DNA from: Stenocarpella maydis
Lineage: Eukaryota; Ascomycota; Sordariomycetes; Diaporthales; Diaporthaceae
Direction: 5' to 3'
NCBI GenBank assembly: GCA_002270565.1
Contig: NQMI01000072.1
Span: forward strand, 161,882-225,881
Length of the DNA stretch: 64,000 bases
A model generated the notes under the pieces. That model had not been told where the DNA came from. It searched no databases and saw only the letters and a program-made list of their open reading frames with translations. Shown here piece after piece: positions 34,575 to 47,184 of the stretch (its first letter is position 1; each line of letters opens with the position of its first letter). The position numbers were made by a program, and so were the translations under genes.

Positions 34575-35042
34575 TGTTATAAACCAACACGCTGGCACCC
34601 CGGACCCCGGTTTGCAGGCCCAAAGACATCAAAGACGTATGCCGCGACGCAACCCCGCAGGACCTTGATAGCAGAGTCAGCATGGTATACCCAGATTTAG
34701 GGTTAGGGTCTGGCTTGCAACGCTCGGTTGCAAGCCATATAAGCCAGCTTGAAGAGGCATCCTTTAAGCCTTATATCATGACTTGCAGGCTTGCCTTGCG
34801 AGCTAGCGAGCCACTAAAGAGTCGGAGTATATAACTATATGGTTATTACTATAGTAGATAGCTTTTATAGGATAGACTCTTTAATTATTAATTTAAGTAT
34901 TTAATCCTAGTATTAGATAGCCTTATAGCTAGTAATTATTATTAGTTAATAATATTGCTTAATAACTACCTAATAATATATTCCGAATATAAACTCTTAA
35001 TCTTTTAGGATTATATACTTGGAAACTCTTATAATTATTATA
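34575..35042 (+). repeat. 5' LTR of the chromovirus
   Basis: 468 bp, from TGTTATAAACC to AATTATTATA. It is collinear with the 3' LTR, with mostly C/T and G/A differences. It includes a TTTAGGGTTAGGGTCTGG block near 34692. Confidence 0.9.
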
Positions 35043-38000
35043 TTTTAATAACTCTTATTTATATATTGCTATACGGACTTTAAGTAATATTATATGTGAA
35101 ACCCTTTATAATGTTGGACTCTGGAATAACCACCCCTACCTGTAACCTCCTCTACAAACTGGATGAACTTGCTAATAATAAGGCTATAAACCCCTATGTC
35201 TAGGAATTAGTTAATAAGGTTGAGCAGTTGTACCTCCTTATGGAAGGTTAAGCTTAGCATAATACGGAAGTTGAATAGCTTTGATAGGAGATTACCGCTC
35301 TCTGAGCTGGAGCTAATATTATTAATACCCTAATTTAAATAAAGGAATATGTTAAGCTTAACACTCTGGCCCCCTATGATGGAACTGCTGGATAACTTTA
35401 GGTATACCTGATGCAGGTTAGGGCCTATTAGCGCTTCTATAGGCTAGATGTGTAGTCTAGCGGAAAAAGGGTTATGTATGTATTTTCTTTCCTTAAAGGA
35501 TGAGCTTTAGCTTGGTTTAAACCCTACCTGATTGACTTTGTTAATGTGGAGTTGTTTGAAGCCTGCAAGCTTGAAATGTAGCAGATTTTTAGTAGCTATA
35601 AAGGCTATGAGGATGCCCTTAGGTCCCTGTTTTAGGACCTAAATGAAGAATGGCAGGCAGAAAGGGACCTAGCGAATTATAAATAGCGTGGTTTAGTGAT
35701 TAACTATGCGGCAGAATTCCGGTGAATCTATACTAAAATTAATTATACTAATAATATAAAGAAATTCATATTCTACCGCAGAGTAAAGGATAAAGTAAAA
35801 GATAAACTTAATAAAGTTATAAACCAACCTAATGATTTTTTATACTATATAGAAATAGCCATTTAGATTAATAATGGATTTTATAAATAACGCTTAGAAA
35901 AGAAAAGATGAACTTTTAAATAAACTATATTCTATAAGTATAAATCTAATATGGGAAAGAAGTATTAGAAGCCAAGCACCTAGTAGGGACAGCATATAGG
36001 ACCCATGGAACTAGATATTTCCTAATATAAGGATAAGAAAAACGTTAAATGTTATAACTATAATAAGATGGGATACTTTGCTTTAGAATGCTGGGCTCTA
36101 AAGAAAAATAGGGATTAGAAGTTAGTACCTAAAGGAACCCAATAAGCTAATAAAGCTACCTGCCAAGCTAGTATAGCCACTCATAATGCACGAGGGCTAC
36201 CTAGGTCTAAATTACAATAGGAACTTATAAATAAATACTGTATTTATAGAATAATAGTGTATAACTAGTATTAGTTATACCTAGACTAAGACCCAGATGA
36301 AGGATGTGACTTTTATAATCCTGATAAGGAAGACCTTTATAATAGTCTATACTTCTCCTAATATACCAAATCCTAATGTGAAAAATATCAGAAAGATAAG
36401 GCATAATAGCAGCCTGTTCTACTAATAAAGAATCCCTAGAACCCTAGAAAGGTGTATATATTACTTAGTTAGATAACTTGCTTTAATGATAGCTGTGCTA
36501 CTCACTATAGTAATAAGGAGGCTACCGGATGGTTTCCTAAGAATGCTTTAGGGAAGTAGGGAAGAACCCTAGCAGTAGGAAATAGGGAGGAGCTCCTATA
36601 AATTGACCCCAGGATGGAAGGAAAGCCTATCCCTTAGGCCCTACTTGCACTATAAACCTAGTAGAAGGAATTACAAGACTACCTAGGATAAGCGCCCCTT
36701 CTAGCCCTAAGAACTAATATTATAGCGGTTATGATTGTAGGGAGGCCTTTTGAAGAAACTATAAGATAACCTACCCAGGAATATAGGAGACCAGGAGATG
36801 CAGGATGCATGTATCCATTATATGATAAATATAAAGATATCTCTTAGGTATCCTGTATTTATAATGGATATAAGGAATATATAAGGGAGAAAATTAAGTA
36901 TAGCTAGTTTCCCTAATGATATTTAGGTAAGGATGTTAAGTATATATATGAGTGTAATGATTTTAAGAATTAGCACATATATTAAAATTATAATAAGATA
37001 GGATGCGCCCTAATGAGGCTGGACTCCTGTATATCTTTGGAATGCCTCTAGAACCTTAATGGATGGGTAAATTGCAATAAACTAACTTGTAAGGTATATA
37101 TATTTAATAAAGCTTAAGACTGGCATCTACTAAGATAGTAGGAGCTGCTGCTTAAAACTATAATAATAAAGGAACAAGATTACAGCATGTAACAGCTGGT
37201 TGATAACCTGTAAGAATCATAAAACATTATAAAACAAAATTTTAAGAGCATTGAGGAGGTCCTAGCTGCAGATAAACAGTTAAAAAACTAGAAGGGCTAT
37301 CTATAAAGCCTTAGGCAGCAACCAACTATATTATGAGATACTTGTGCATAATAATGGGCGACTATAGCTACCTGATGGTATAGGTAGAGCTAGGATATAT
37401 ATAATGCTTAGCACTCATTAATAGTGGAGTATAAGGGAATTTTGTTTCCCTAAAGGTAGTAAATGGATATTACCTACTATGGTATAAGAAAAGGGAACCC
37501 TATAGACTTAATATAGTAGATGGAACTAAAGTATCTTATAGTAATGGAGTTATTAATATGGAGACTAATCCCCTTTTAGTTCGGATTTATAACTATATGG
37601 AATTACTATTATTTAATATTATTAAGATAGTAAATCATTAGTTAATCTTGGGAATATCTTAATTAAGAAAGAATAATCCCTAAATTGATTGGATTACTAG
37701 CTAGATCTTTTAGGATAATGCTATTCCCTAGAAGAAGGTTGCAATTAATGGCGAGGGAAGGAGTTATATTACTGAGGATAGCAAACGGGTAATACACTTA
37801 AATGGACCCATGGATGCCTTTGGGAGCGGATAGAAGGCCTAACTCTAGGAAGATAGAGAAGGATTAGGCTACTTGAGTACCTTGTAGAAGGACTGAAGCC
37901 AGTCAGGAGATTGCCACTCTAATATAACCAGTTAATATATAATATAAGAAATATAATAATACCTCCTTTATCTAAAAGAAGAGAGAGAAGGAGATAAGAC

Positions 38001-41000
38001 TGATAAACTAATATAAATACCAGAAGACTATTATAAATTTAAGAAAGTGTTCCAAGAATAACTTAATACTATATTGCTATAATATATACAATAAGATTAT
38101 GAAATATTATTGAAACCTGGAATAACACCCTAGTTTAAGCCTATTTACAGACTTAATGAAGAATAACTTAAAGTACTTAGGGAATACCTTAATAAAAACC
38201 TCTAGAAGGGATTCATTAGGCTATTGCAATTACTAGCCAGATACCTAATCCTCTTTATACTAAAGAAGAATGGCAAGCTATAACTTTGTATAGACTACTG
38301 ATAATTAAATGATATTATGATTAAAAACCGATACCCTCTCCCGCTTATTAAGGAACTATAGGACTGACTTAGAGGAGCAAAATAGTTTACAGCACTTAAC
38401 TTAAAGTATGGATATAACCTTATCTAAATGAAAGAAGGAGAAGAATGGAAAATAGCATTTAGGATATATTATGGATATTATAAAATAATAGTTATACCTT
38501 TTGGATTGATTAATACACCTGTATTATTCTAGGAAATAATTAACCAAGTCCTAAGTAAATACCTTAATATCTTTGTTATTGCCTATTTAGATGATATTCT
38601 TATCTTCTTAGAAAACCTTAATGATTATAAGGAATATATTAAAAAGGTTCTCTAAAAACTTTAGGATGCCAATCTTCTAGTAGAACCAGAAAAGTATAGC
38701 TAGCATGCATAAAAAGTTGATTACCTCGGGTATATGATTAAATTAGGAAAAATCAAGATATAAGAAGGAAAAGTTAAAGCAATTAAGGAATGGCTAACCC
38801 CTACTAATATTAAGGATGTTAGAGCATTCCTCGGATATGCTAACTTCTATTGATAATTTATTGCATAGTATAGTGATATTGTAAAACTATTAATAGATCT
38901 TATTAAGAAAGATTGTATCTTTAGGTGGATAGATATTGAATAATAAGCTTTCTAGATACTTAAGGATAAGGTTATGGGAGACCCTGTACTTGAGGAAGCA
39001 GACCTAGGGAAGGAATTTGAAATCCATATAGATGCCTTAGATAATGCTGCGGGCGGAGAACTCACTTAAAAAGATAAATAAGGAAGGATATGCATTATTG
39101 CAAACTTTAGTAAGAAATTCAATAGACTAGAAACCTGATATGCTACTCCAGATAAAGAATTTATGGTAATAGTGTATGTATTTCAGGAATGACAGCACTA
39201 CCTTATTAGAGCTAAAAAGTAAATTAAGCTCTATATGAACTATAAGAATCTTATAACCTTTATGATAACTAAAACTCTTAATAAGTGATAGGTTAGATAT
39301 ATAGAATTCTTGTTATAATTTGATATTAAGGTTATTTATGTGGATGGAGCTAAGAATGTAAGAGCAGATGCGCTTAGCTGAAGGCCTAACTACTAGAATA
39401 AAGATTTACCTATGGAATGGATGGTATTTAAAACTTAAGAAGATGGAAGCCTCGTTTTTAATTGAGAACTTGATGCTACAATTAGAATTAACTTTTGAAC
39501 TAGAAAAACCCATATAGATTCTAAAGAATAAGATGAATTGATTAAGGAAATATATGAGGCACCAGCACATGGCTACTAAGGAGTAGTAGCAACCATTAAG
39601 AGAATCTAGCGGAATCACTAGATTCCTAAACTTAAGAAAAAGGTTTAGACTATCGTTAGTAAATGTAACTCATGCAATAAAAATAAGGCCTCCAGGTATA
39701 AACCATATGGATTACTGAAACCCCTATTAATACTTATGACTATATGGTTATCTATTAGTCTAGACTTCATTGTTAAGCTACCTCTCTTATAAGAACCCTT
39801 AACTGGAGTACTGTATAATAGTATTCTAGTAGTGGTTTGTAGACTAAGCAAGTATGTATACTTCATACTATATAAGGAAGCTAGCATAGCATAAGAACTC
39901 ATATATATGTTTCTATAAATTATTATAAGCAACTATAGAATGCTATATGAGATTATCTTAGATAGAGATAAGCTCTTTATATTAAACTTCTAGAAGTTAC
40001 TAATAAAATAGCTTAGAGCAAAATATAAGCTCATAATAATAGCATACTTATAGATAAATAAATAAATAGAATGAATTAATTAGATTGTGGAATAATACCT
40101 TAGATACTATATCAACTAGTTATAGGATAATTGTGTTGAACTGCTATTATTAGTATAGTTTACCTATAATAGTACAATAACTAGCATAATTAGATAGTCA
40201 CCTTTCTTTGCACCCTATAGATATGAACCTTAGGTATACTATGAGTTACTACTAGATGATACTCTAGCGGAATTAGCAGAGTAGAAAGCAATATGAATTA
40301 GATAAATCTAGAAGGATATTTAAGTAGAACTTTCTTTTATATAAGAATGAATGATGAAATATATGAATTAGAAAAGAATTAAGGAACTAATTCTTAAGGA
40401 GGGAGATAAGGTCTACCTTCTTCACTGAAATATTAAGACTAAGCGCTCTAGCGATAAGCTTGATTATAAGAAAATCAGCCTATTTAAAATTCTAAAGAAA
40501 TAATTGGATACTAACTATAAGCTCTTACTACCTAAGGGAATGATATAATATAATAATTTCTATATTTCTCTTCTTGAATTAGTACTAAAAAATATAAAAC
40601 TTGAAATATAGATTAAAACCATTAATAAATATAATAAGGAATATGAAGTAGAAAAGATTATGGATTTAAGATAATACTAAGGAATAACAGAATACCTGAT
40701 TAAATGGAAGGGATATGATACTAGTGAAAATATATAGGAACCAGGATAGAACCTCACGCACTATAGGTAACTCTTAAAGGATTTCAAGGCCTAGAACCCA
40801 GCCTTAGCTGAAATAACTAATAAACAGCCCAGAAAATCCAATAGGCCTACCGAACGGCCCAGCAGTAAAACTAGTTAACCGCTCAACTAGTAGGAACTAG
40901 TCGGACTATTGACTAGTAAAACGCCCTACTAGTTAAAAACAAACTTATCAGTATATTCATCTACTAAATAAAATCAGGCACTAGACGAGCTACCTATAGG

Positions 41001-41709
41001 CGTATTTCCTTTACTACCAATATTAAGAAATTTTTCCCAATCAGTATTAGTATTTACTATAGAACTCTAATTAAAAATACCTACTGCCCCCTTGGAATGC
41101 AGCCATGCTTCTTGTGCTACCATCCTACTAGCTTCCTTTGCAGAGTTGCAACTTACGACCCCAGCAGATTGCTTGGTAATCCGCTTCTGCTCAGCTTTGG
41201 CCTCTTCTTTCTCTATATAATCCAACTCGTCCAAGTTCGATAAACCATAATGAATGGCCCGTGATATTTTCTCACACTATATATACTTCTACTTGCGCAA
41301 ATGAAGGAGCTTCTCCTCTAATTCTTTAATCTTATCCTCTAGTTTCTGGTGTTAGGCTGAGATGTGTAAAAGGTCCTTTAAGTTATTAAGCTTTAGGATA
41401 TTGTACTTTAATTGCTATTATTGGATGCACTTAGTATAACGGTTGGAAACCTCCTCTGAAACCTTATAGAACTTAATGCTCTGTACCTTGTAGGAAGAAT
41501 AAGGATGTATTATAATAGCGCCCTATAAAATGGTAGATAATAGGGAGTTGCACTATTTAATTTTCTTAGAGTAATGGGATGACTTGGAAACCTGGGAATC
41601 CTTGACTCTGGATGATATAATGAATTGGGAAGGCATGAATGAAAAGCATAATAAGTAAGGATAGCTTATAGATTACTTTTAAGGATAAAAGAAGTAAGGA
41701 GGGAGATAG

Positions 41710-42177
41710 TGTTATGAATTAATACGCTGGTACCCCGGACCCTAGTTTATAGGCCTAAAGATATTAAAGATGTATGCCGCAATGCAACCCCGCAGGACCT
41801 TAATAGCGGAGTTAGCATGGTATACCTAGATTTAGGGTTAGGGTCTGGCTTGTAACGCTTGGTTGCAAGCTATATGAGCTAGCTTGAAGAGGCATCCTTC
41901 GAGCCTTACATTATGACTTGTAGGCTCGCCTTGCGAGCTAGCAAGCTACTGAAGAGTTGGAGTATATAATCATATGGTTATTACTATAGTAGATAGCTTT
42001 TATAGGATAGACTCTTTAGTCGTTAATCTAAGTATTTAATCCCAGCATTGGATAGCCTTATAGCTAGTAATTATTGTTAGTTAATAATATTGCTTAATAA
42101 CCGCCTAACAATGTATTCCGAATATAAACCCTTAATCTTTTAGGATTATGTACTCGGAAACCCCTATGATCATTACA
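41710..42177 (+). repeat. 3' LTR of the chromovirus
   Basis: 468 bp, from TGTTATGAATT to GATCATTACA, the same length as the 5' LTR. It follows the polypurine tract GAAGTAAGGAGGGAGATAG. The TTAGGGTTAGGG block lies near 41832. Confidence 0.92.
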
Positions 42178-42182
42178 CCTTT

Positions 42183-43047
42183 TGGCGCAACCAGAAGGTA
42201 GCTACCTTTATGTAGCTTATGGCAGTAGGTACTAGCTAGCCTTGAGCCCCTCCGGGGCCAGCACATAATATTATATAGTCTTTTTACTAGCATATACCTC
42301 CTATATACTATAACCCCTTAATATTAGGGTCTTTATACTTATAAAGGCCTCCTTTAAGAAGTACTTATATAGTTATAAGTAATTTAGTTTATTAATAACT
42401 ATAATAAGATAATAATTTCTTTATTACTACTAAAGGACGTATAAACAGGTAAGAAGTTTTTGATTTATCTACTAGTTTAAAATACTATAAAGTTATTACA
42501 TTCTTAAAAACTATTAAAATTAGCTAGAAATGGATAAATTAAATAGTTAGAATTACTTTATTATGCGAAAAGGAATACTTAAATATATTTCTTAATTACT
42601 GGAGCATAATCTTACCATATTAATAAAATCTTAAAAAATACATCATTTAGTTATTATTTCTAAATATTAAAAACGCGTAAGCCTTACTTAATAATAACTT
42701 TTTAGAAAAATCCTTAAAGTACATAATAAGAAAAAGATAGAAGTAATAATAACCATTTAAAAAAATAAGTAGCTATAAAATAAAAAAAAAACTAGTAGAA
42801 AGCTTAAAAGGAAGAAGGTTATAATTAATTTAAATATAGCTTTTACTAATATTAAGGCTATTTAGAAGGCTAAAATTAAGGCTAGTTAAGTATTATCTAA
42901 TAGTAATATATTTAATGATTCCTTAATACTAATAAGAGATGGATCAGTTATTACTATAGCGGGTAATTAAAGTTAGGAATAGTAGCATTTGTTAATGAGG
43001 AAGGGGGCCCGGAACAGGGAGGGGGCCGAATGTGGGCCACCCACGTT
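42183..43047 (+). mobile_element. Pogo/Fot-like DNA transposon relic, heavily RIP-mutated
   Basis: The end of a pogo-type DDE transposase is readable: a degraded HTSHILQPLDIGVF-type stretch (YTSYIL*PLNIRVFILIKAS) at about 42286-42345, then sequence collinear with the minus-strand copy at 61384-62097. The frame ends with TAA at 42968-42970. The right end carries an ACGTGGGTGGCCCAC-type terminal repeat (inverted, ending near 43045) and a TA target dinucleotide. Most C and G sites of the sister copy are T or A here. The first ~100 bp (42183-42280) may belong to something else. Confidence 0.75.
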
Positions 43048-43099
43048 ATTATCATTATCATGTTTATGTTTAGCACTGGGTGTTTGAGTGTTTGTAACT

Positions 43100-43180
43100 A
43101 TATGAAGGGACCGCATATGGCTCTTTTCAAGGGGATTTTAATAGGATTAAGAATGCAACCAGCTAGCTACTCATAACACA
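43100..43180 (+). repeat. Border repeat, copy 2
   Basis: ACTATATGAAGGGACCGC at about 43100-43117, then CTCTTTTCAAGGGGATTTTA and GGATTAAGAATGCAACCAGC. It is related to 30955-31110 and 60697-60810 in the same orientation and marks the right edge of the transposon block. Confidence 0.55.
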
Positions 43181-43413
43181 AGCAAGAAGCCATCCACTGA
43201 GGGGAGCCTCCCAAGGGCAGTTCGGGTTCCGTTCTCCTGCAGGCGTTGGTTTTCGTGCAGGGCAGCCACGCCTACAGGGACAAATCACCCTTCAGAAAGC
43301 AAGCCGAACTTTTCCGAACATATCCCACCTAATTGGAAATTCAGCCTCTGGGAGGACTTCGCTTTCGACCTATTGACATCGCTAAATTCTATGTGGTAGA
43401 ACCCCATTCATTC
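43181..43413. other. Short spacer right of the transposon block
   Basis: GC content returns to the genic level. No gene seen. Confidence 0.4.
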
Positions 43414-44400
43414 TTACCCAGTGGATCGTGTAGTTAAATTCATCAATGCTTGCCGCCTCATATCATCCTCGAGTCTGGCAATTACCTCGCCATGGAATTC
43501 TCGGCCGAGCTTCTCATTATCTAGACATGCAACGGAGAGAATGCTGCTGAGAGACCATTGCACTGCATTCGCATAATTCATGCCGCTATTCTCCAGGATC
43601 AGCCACATCATCTTGGACTCAGCTTCCTGCTTGCTGGCGACCGAGTTCATCCCCATGTTATCTGGATCGATGGCGAGGTCCTTGATGTATTATCAGCCGA
43701 TGGCCTGGATGAGAAGCAGCCCTAGTGAGAGGATATTCAGGTCTATTGGTCTAAAGATCGCCTGCTCTGGGGAGAAGATCTCATTCTTAGCCAACTGGAC
43801 GCGGAATATGTTCCATCGTGGCGACTGCTTCTGTGCGTGGCTCACGACGACAACGCCAAAGTCCAGAGACTGAGCAATCTCATCCTCCTCTTCGCCCAAA
43901 AGCATGATGTCTTTCCTCTGTGACATCTCAAGCCTAGATTATGAGAGCCAGTACAGCTGCATGTTTTGAAGAGCTGTATACCCACTTTGCGATAGCTTTC
44001 GGACCAGGAGTCTAGCCTTCCTCGAGATTGGCAGCGTCGTGTTGGTTCGAGGCTGCTGTTCTGGTTGGCCAATGTGCCGAGAATGCCGCCTTTGAGTATA
44101 GACATAATGTCGTTGTAGTTCCTCTTCTTGAGGGTGGAAAAGGCACTGTGTTTCGGACGCTCAATGACGGAGTGATGGTCGCGTGCAAGAAGAGTCGTCT
44201 GCATCAAGCCAAGACCCGTTAGACGGGCTTTGGACAATGTGTTCAAGGAGCAGTGAGCATTAGGCCTCGCCTCTCCGTTTGAATCGATGGCTAACTTTTG
44301 CCGAAGATCCACCATGGGATGGCTGCCTGTCTCACTTCCAGGACTCCCTCTTGGTACACGTCCGCTGACCGCCAAAGCCATAACGAAGCCAATTTCATCG
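43414..44400 (-). pseudogene. DUF7580-like fungal protein, pseudogene
   Basis: One minus frame reads LSLGLLLIQAIG, then two consecutive stops (TGA TAA, about 43690-43695), then YIKDLAIDPDNMGMNSVASK, MNYANAVQWSLSSILSVACLDN and EFHGEVIARLEDDMRR to TAG at 43414. This pattern resembles the C-terminal half of the fungal DUF7580 family found in some prion-type and NLR-linked proteins. Both parts are in the same frame, so stops, not a frameshift, interrupt it. Upstream, 43842-44381 is open in a shifted frame (QKLAIDSNGEARPN...) and could be the N-terminal half. The family assignment is by memory of motifs and needs a profile search. Confidence 0.5.
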
Positions 44401-45216
44401 TTTTACTGCTTCCAAGCTGGTTCAAAGGGTCTTCTAACATATCCTCCGGCACACTATCGGGAGCAATCCCTCTCAGCGGAGTCTCGCAGGCACGGTACTT
44501 TTAACACCAGATGTCGGATCATCAGTACCCAGGTAAGATCGACCGGAATACAGGCTAGATAATCACTAGGAATGTGAGCCAGGTTACCCACAATTAAAGA
44601 AACAGAGAGAATGAGATTGGTGTGTCAAATCAGTCTTGTAGCTGATGGTCATTGTCCGCCAGGTATAGGTACCCCAATAAATTAAAAACCCATCAGCGGG
44701 CACAAGTCGACGACAAAATCGGAAGAGACCACGAAGTCTTCGCCCTGGTTCTAAGCTCTAGGGGCCCGCTGTAATAAGACAGGCCTCGGTCCACATTACT
44801 TGTCATATTTTCTGTGAAAAGGGCCCCGCAGACCTAGGCCCATCATGGAAAGATAAGCACGCAGTCAGGCCAGTAGTATGGCAAGGTGGATCAAGTATCC
44901 CCATCCCCCTCCCCCAGGTTCGGAAGTCTGCCCCGGTACTCCAAGTGCCCCGGAGATGGAAACCGAACAATTTGGCTTGTGTAGCTGCCGGCGATAATTA
45001 CGGGTTCCATGTGTGCCGTGCCTGCGTCAGCCGTGGCGCTCGATTCCTGTCACGTTAAAGAGATTGTAGTCCAGTCAATCAACGCGTGATGGCGATAGTT
45101 CCTGAATTATTGGTCTGGGGTGGCAATGGGGCCGCGTCTTATAAGCCAATACGCCCGGCACAGGATTTATTCTCCGAGAATATCGTCGTCCTTGCCGACT
45201 CACGTTTACGCAAGCC
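44401..45216. other. Intergenic, upstream of the second rhodopsin-fold gene
   Basis: No supported gene. The last 200 bp is the presumed promoter of the gene at 45217. Confidence 0.4.
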
Positions 45217-46394
45217 ATGTCGACTTTCCCAATCGTTAATCATCGGCAAAGAGCCGTCCTCTCTGCAGCCATCATTTGCAGCATCGTACCGACAGCCGCC
45301 GTTATCCTTCGTGTGGCCGCTCGCCGCATATCAGCCCGCCCCTTGAATCTGAGCGACTACTGCGCTGTCGTTGCCACAGCCTCCACGATAGCCCTCGCAG
45401 CACTCAGCATCGCAGCCGTGGTACATGCAGGTCTGGCTTATGGACATGCATCAGACATTCCGGAACAGTTCGGCAGTACCCCAGTTGTCACTTTGCTGAA
45501 GCTCTTCCTCCCGCTACAGTCGTTGTGGGCTTTCAGCCTTGGGTTTTCAAAGACCTCTATACTGCTTCTGTACACACAACTGTTCAAGGCAGAGCACTAT
45601 GCCATCACTGCCACAAGGGCGACCATCGCAGTGAACGCGGTTTGGGCCATCGGGACGATTCTGACAGTGTGCTTGATCTGCCGGCCTTTTTCGATGCACT
45701 GGGAGACCGTTGGCGGTGGTTTTTGTGGAAACCATTTCCTCTTGCTTACTATAAGTGGAGCTATTAATTTGGCAACTAATGTGGTTATTATCATCCTGCC
45801 ATTACCGGCGATATATAAGTTGCGCTTGGGCGCATATAAGAAGTTGGCTCTGATGGCAATTTTTGGCCTGGGCTTCCTGTGAGTAACTAACTACGCCCCA
45901 TCAAAGGCATCCCAAAGTGGATTATTATGTCTCCTATATTATGCGAGACTGTTGAATCTGACCTTTGCAGAGCCTGTATCACAAGTGTCATACGCTTGGT
46001 CTGCCTCACGCAGATGGACTACGAAGACATCCCGTGTAGCATGACCCTGGCCATCATCTTCAGCGGCCTCGAGCCTAGCATGGTCGTCACGCTTGCTTGT
46101 ATCCCGCTCTTCCGGCCCCTGGTCTTGCGTTGCAAGTGTAGGTCCGGGGACAACCCGGGGTGTGGGTCGTCTCCCAGGAGGGAGCAGTTTGAGCCTCTGG
46201 GTGACGATGCTGCTGGCGGAGACCAACTTCGACTTCGGCCCTTGAGTTTCAACCACCAGGCCGAGATATCCGCGGTCTCAATACGGAATGGAAGTAGCCA
46301 CGAGAGGGGAGATGACGGTGGCCTTGAGACCCAGGCGGACAGGGGGCATGCGCTAGGGATCTTGGTCAGCAGGGAGTGGAAGGTGATGAGATGA
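45217..46394 (+). CDS. Rhodopsin-fold seven-helix membrane protein
   Basis: A second member of the family at 28292-29853. Two exons, 45217-45878 and 45971-46394, with a 92-nt GTGAGT..CAG intron, give 361 residues. Predicted helices include residues ~13-34 (VLSAAIICSIVPTAAVILRV), NLSDYCAVVATASTIALA, PLQSLWAFSLGFSKTSILLLY (the LGFSKxSIL signature), TRATIAVNAVWAIGTILTV ending in CLICRPFSMHWE, AINLATNVVIIILPLPAIY and, after the intron, CSMTLAIIFSGLEPSMVV with IPLFRPL. The tail is cytoplasmic and hydrophilic. All seven helices are accounted for and no stop interrupts it, so it may be functional. It is shorter than its paralogue and lacks the Thr/Ala-rich tail. Ligand and pathway are unknown. Confidence 0.8.
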
Positions 46395-46756
46395 AGGTGA
46401 CAATGGCAACATCCGTGACAACCTTATTTATCTTTTTCAAAGTTCACGGATATTCGGCTAATTCCAACACGCTTTCTTATTCCTTTTATTCTGAATGAAT
46501 ACAAGTCCCAGTGCCAGGATGGTGGCAGGGTATGTATGCACCATGCTTTCGTGACTGCAGCCACCTAGCCATCTACAATGAGGTCGCCTACAATGTAACA
46601 ACAAACGCAACGCTGAGACGAAAATCACCTTAGTACCCAGGGGAGGAAACACCAAACTCCATGCAAATACAAGTCGACATGCTCTACACATCCGCCACCT
46701 GCCCATTGTGCACCGAACCATGATGCATATCCTTGATTTCTATCACGGCCCACGTG
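46395..46756. other. Intergenic between convergent genes
   Basis: 3' flank of the rhodopsin-fold gene and of the small membrane protein gene. No coding sequence seen. Confidence 0.4.
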
Positions 46757-47079
46757 TTAGTTACCGTTCAGAGTACCAGCACCCTCCCACAGCACCTCTG
46801 AGTAGTGAGGCCCGGAGACGTGTGGGGATGGGGGCAGTATGAATCGGAGGGCGACTCACTAAACCTTGCTGGATGCGCTGGCTGATACGGAACGATTCTG
46901 CCCCGGCGTCCGAACCCCAAGGCGAAAAAGCAGATGATGCCTGGCATGATGAGGAAAGCGCCCATTGCCACCGGGAAGAATATGGCATGGAACACGAAGT
47001 AGTCGGGCACGGGGCCGGAAAAGGTCGCCCAGTCGGTCGTGGCCGAGCCTGGTGCTGCTTCTATGGCGCCGCCGACCAT
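46757..47079 (-). CDS. Small predicted membrane protein
   Basis: Two exons, 47079-46860 and 46797-46757, with a 62-nt GTGAGT..CAG intron, give 86 residues starting MVGGAIEAAPGSATTDWA. A hydrophobic stretch (FHAIFFPVAMGAFLIMPGII, continuing CFFALGFG) forms one long or two short membrane helices, followed by basic RRGR and a C-terminus ending VLWEGAGTLNGN. The ATG has a favourable CAAACATGG context. The unspliced frame continues another way to 46768, so the exon model rests on good splice sites. The frame is open upstream through a poly-Glu stretch made by a GAA microsatellite, which I exclude. I do not recognise the family. A mitochondrial or ER membrane location is possible. Confidence 0.45.
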
Positions 47080-47184
47080 GTTTGGTTTTGAGGGCTCGAC
47101 GGAGGAGACGTATGGTATTCCAGCCGGTTGGCCGAGGACGAAAAGTACAATGACCACAGTCGTTTCACTGGTCCAGTACGTTTC

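Larger units (their letters stand above)
34575..42177 (+). mobile_element. Complete Ty3/gypsy chromovirus-type LTR retrotransposon, inactivated
   Basis: The 7.6-kb element has 468-bp LTRs at 34575-35042 and 41710-42177, flanked by a 5-bp CCTTT duplication at 34570-34574 and 42178-42182. A polypurine tract precedes the 3' LTR (about 41694-41709). Reading through stops, Gag is at about 35370-35800 (ALAWFKPYL-like), the zinc knuckle at about 36048-36090 and the protease at about 37411-37560 (active site reads NSG, not DSG). The reverse transcriptase has AYLDDILIF at 38581-38607. RNase H is at about 39000-39300, the integrase zinc finger and core at about 39561-40130, and a C-terminal chromodomain (YLIKWKGYDTSENI) at about 40690-40735. 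The gag and pol frames carry very many TAG and TAA codons where Gln or Trp is expected, so it cannot encode proteins. A long 3' non-coding part follows the chromodomain. Confidence 0.92.

Noticed and set aside
34692..34712. True interstitial telomere
   Set aside because: Only about two TTAGGG units, located at the same place in related LTRs, so it is part of the LTR.
30955..43180. One giant cargo-carrying element (Starship-like)
   Set aside because: No DUF3435 tyrosine recombinase could be read, and the contents are explained by nested LTR and pogo elements.
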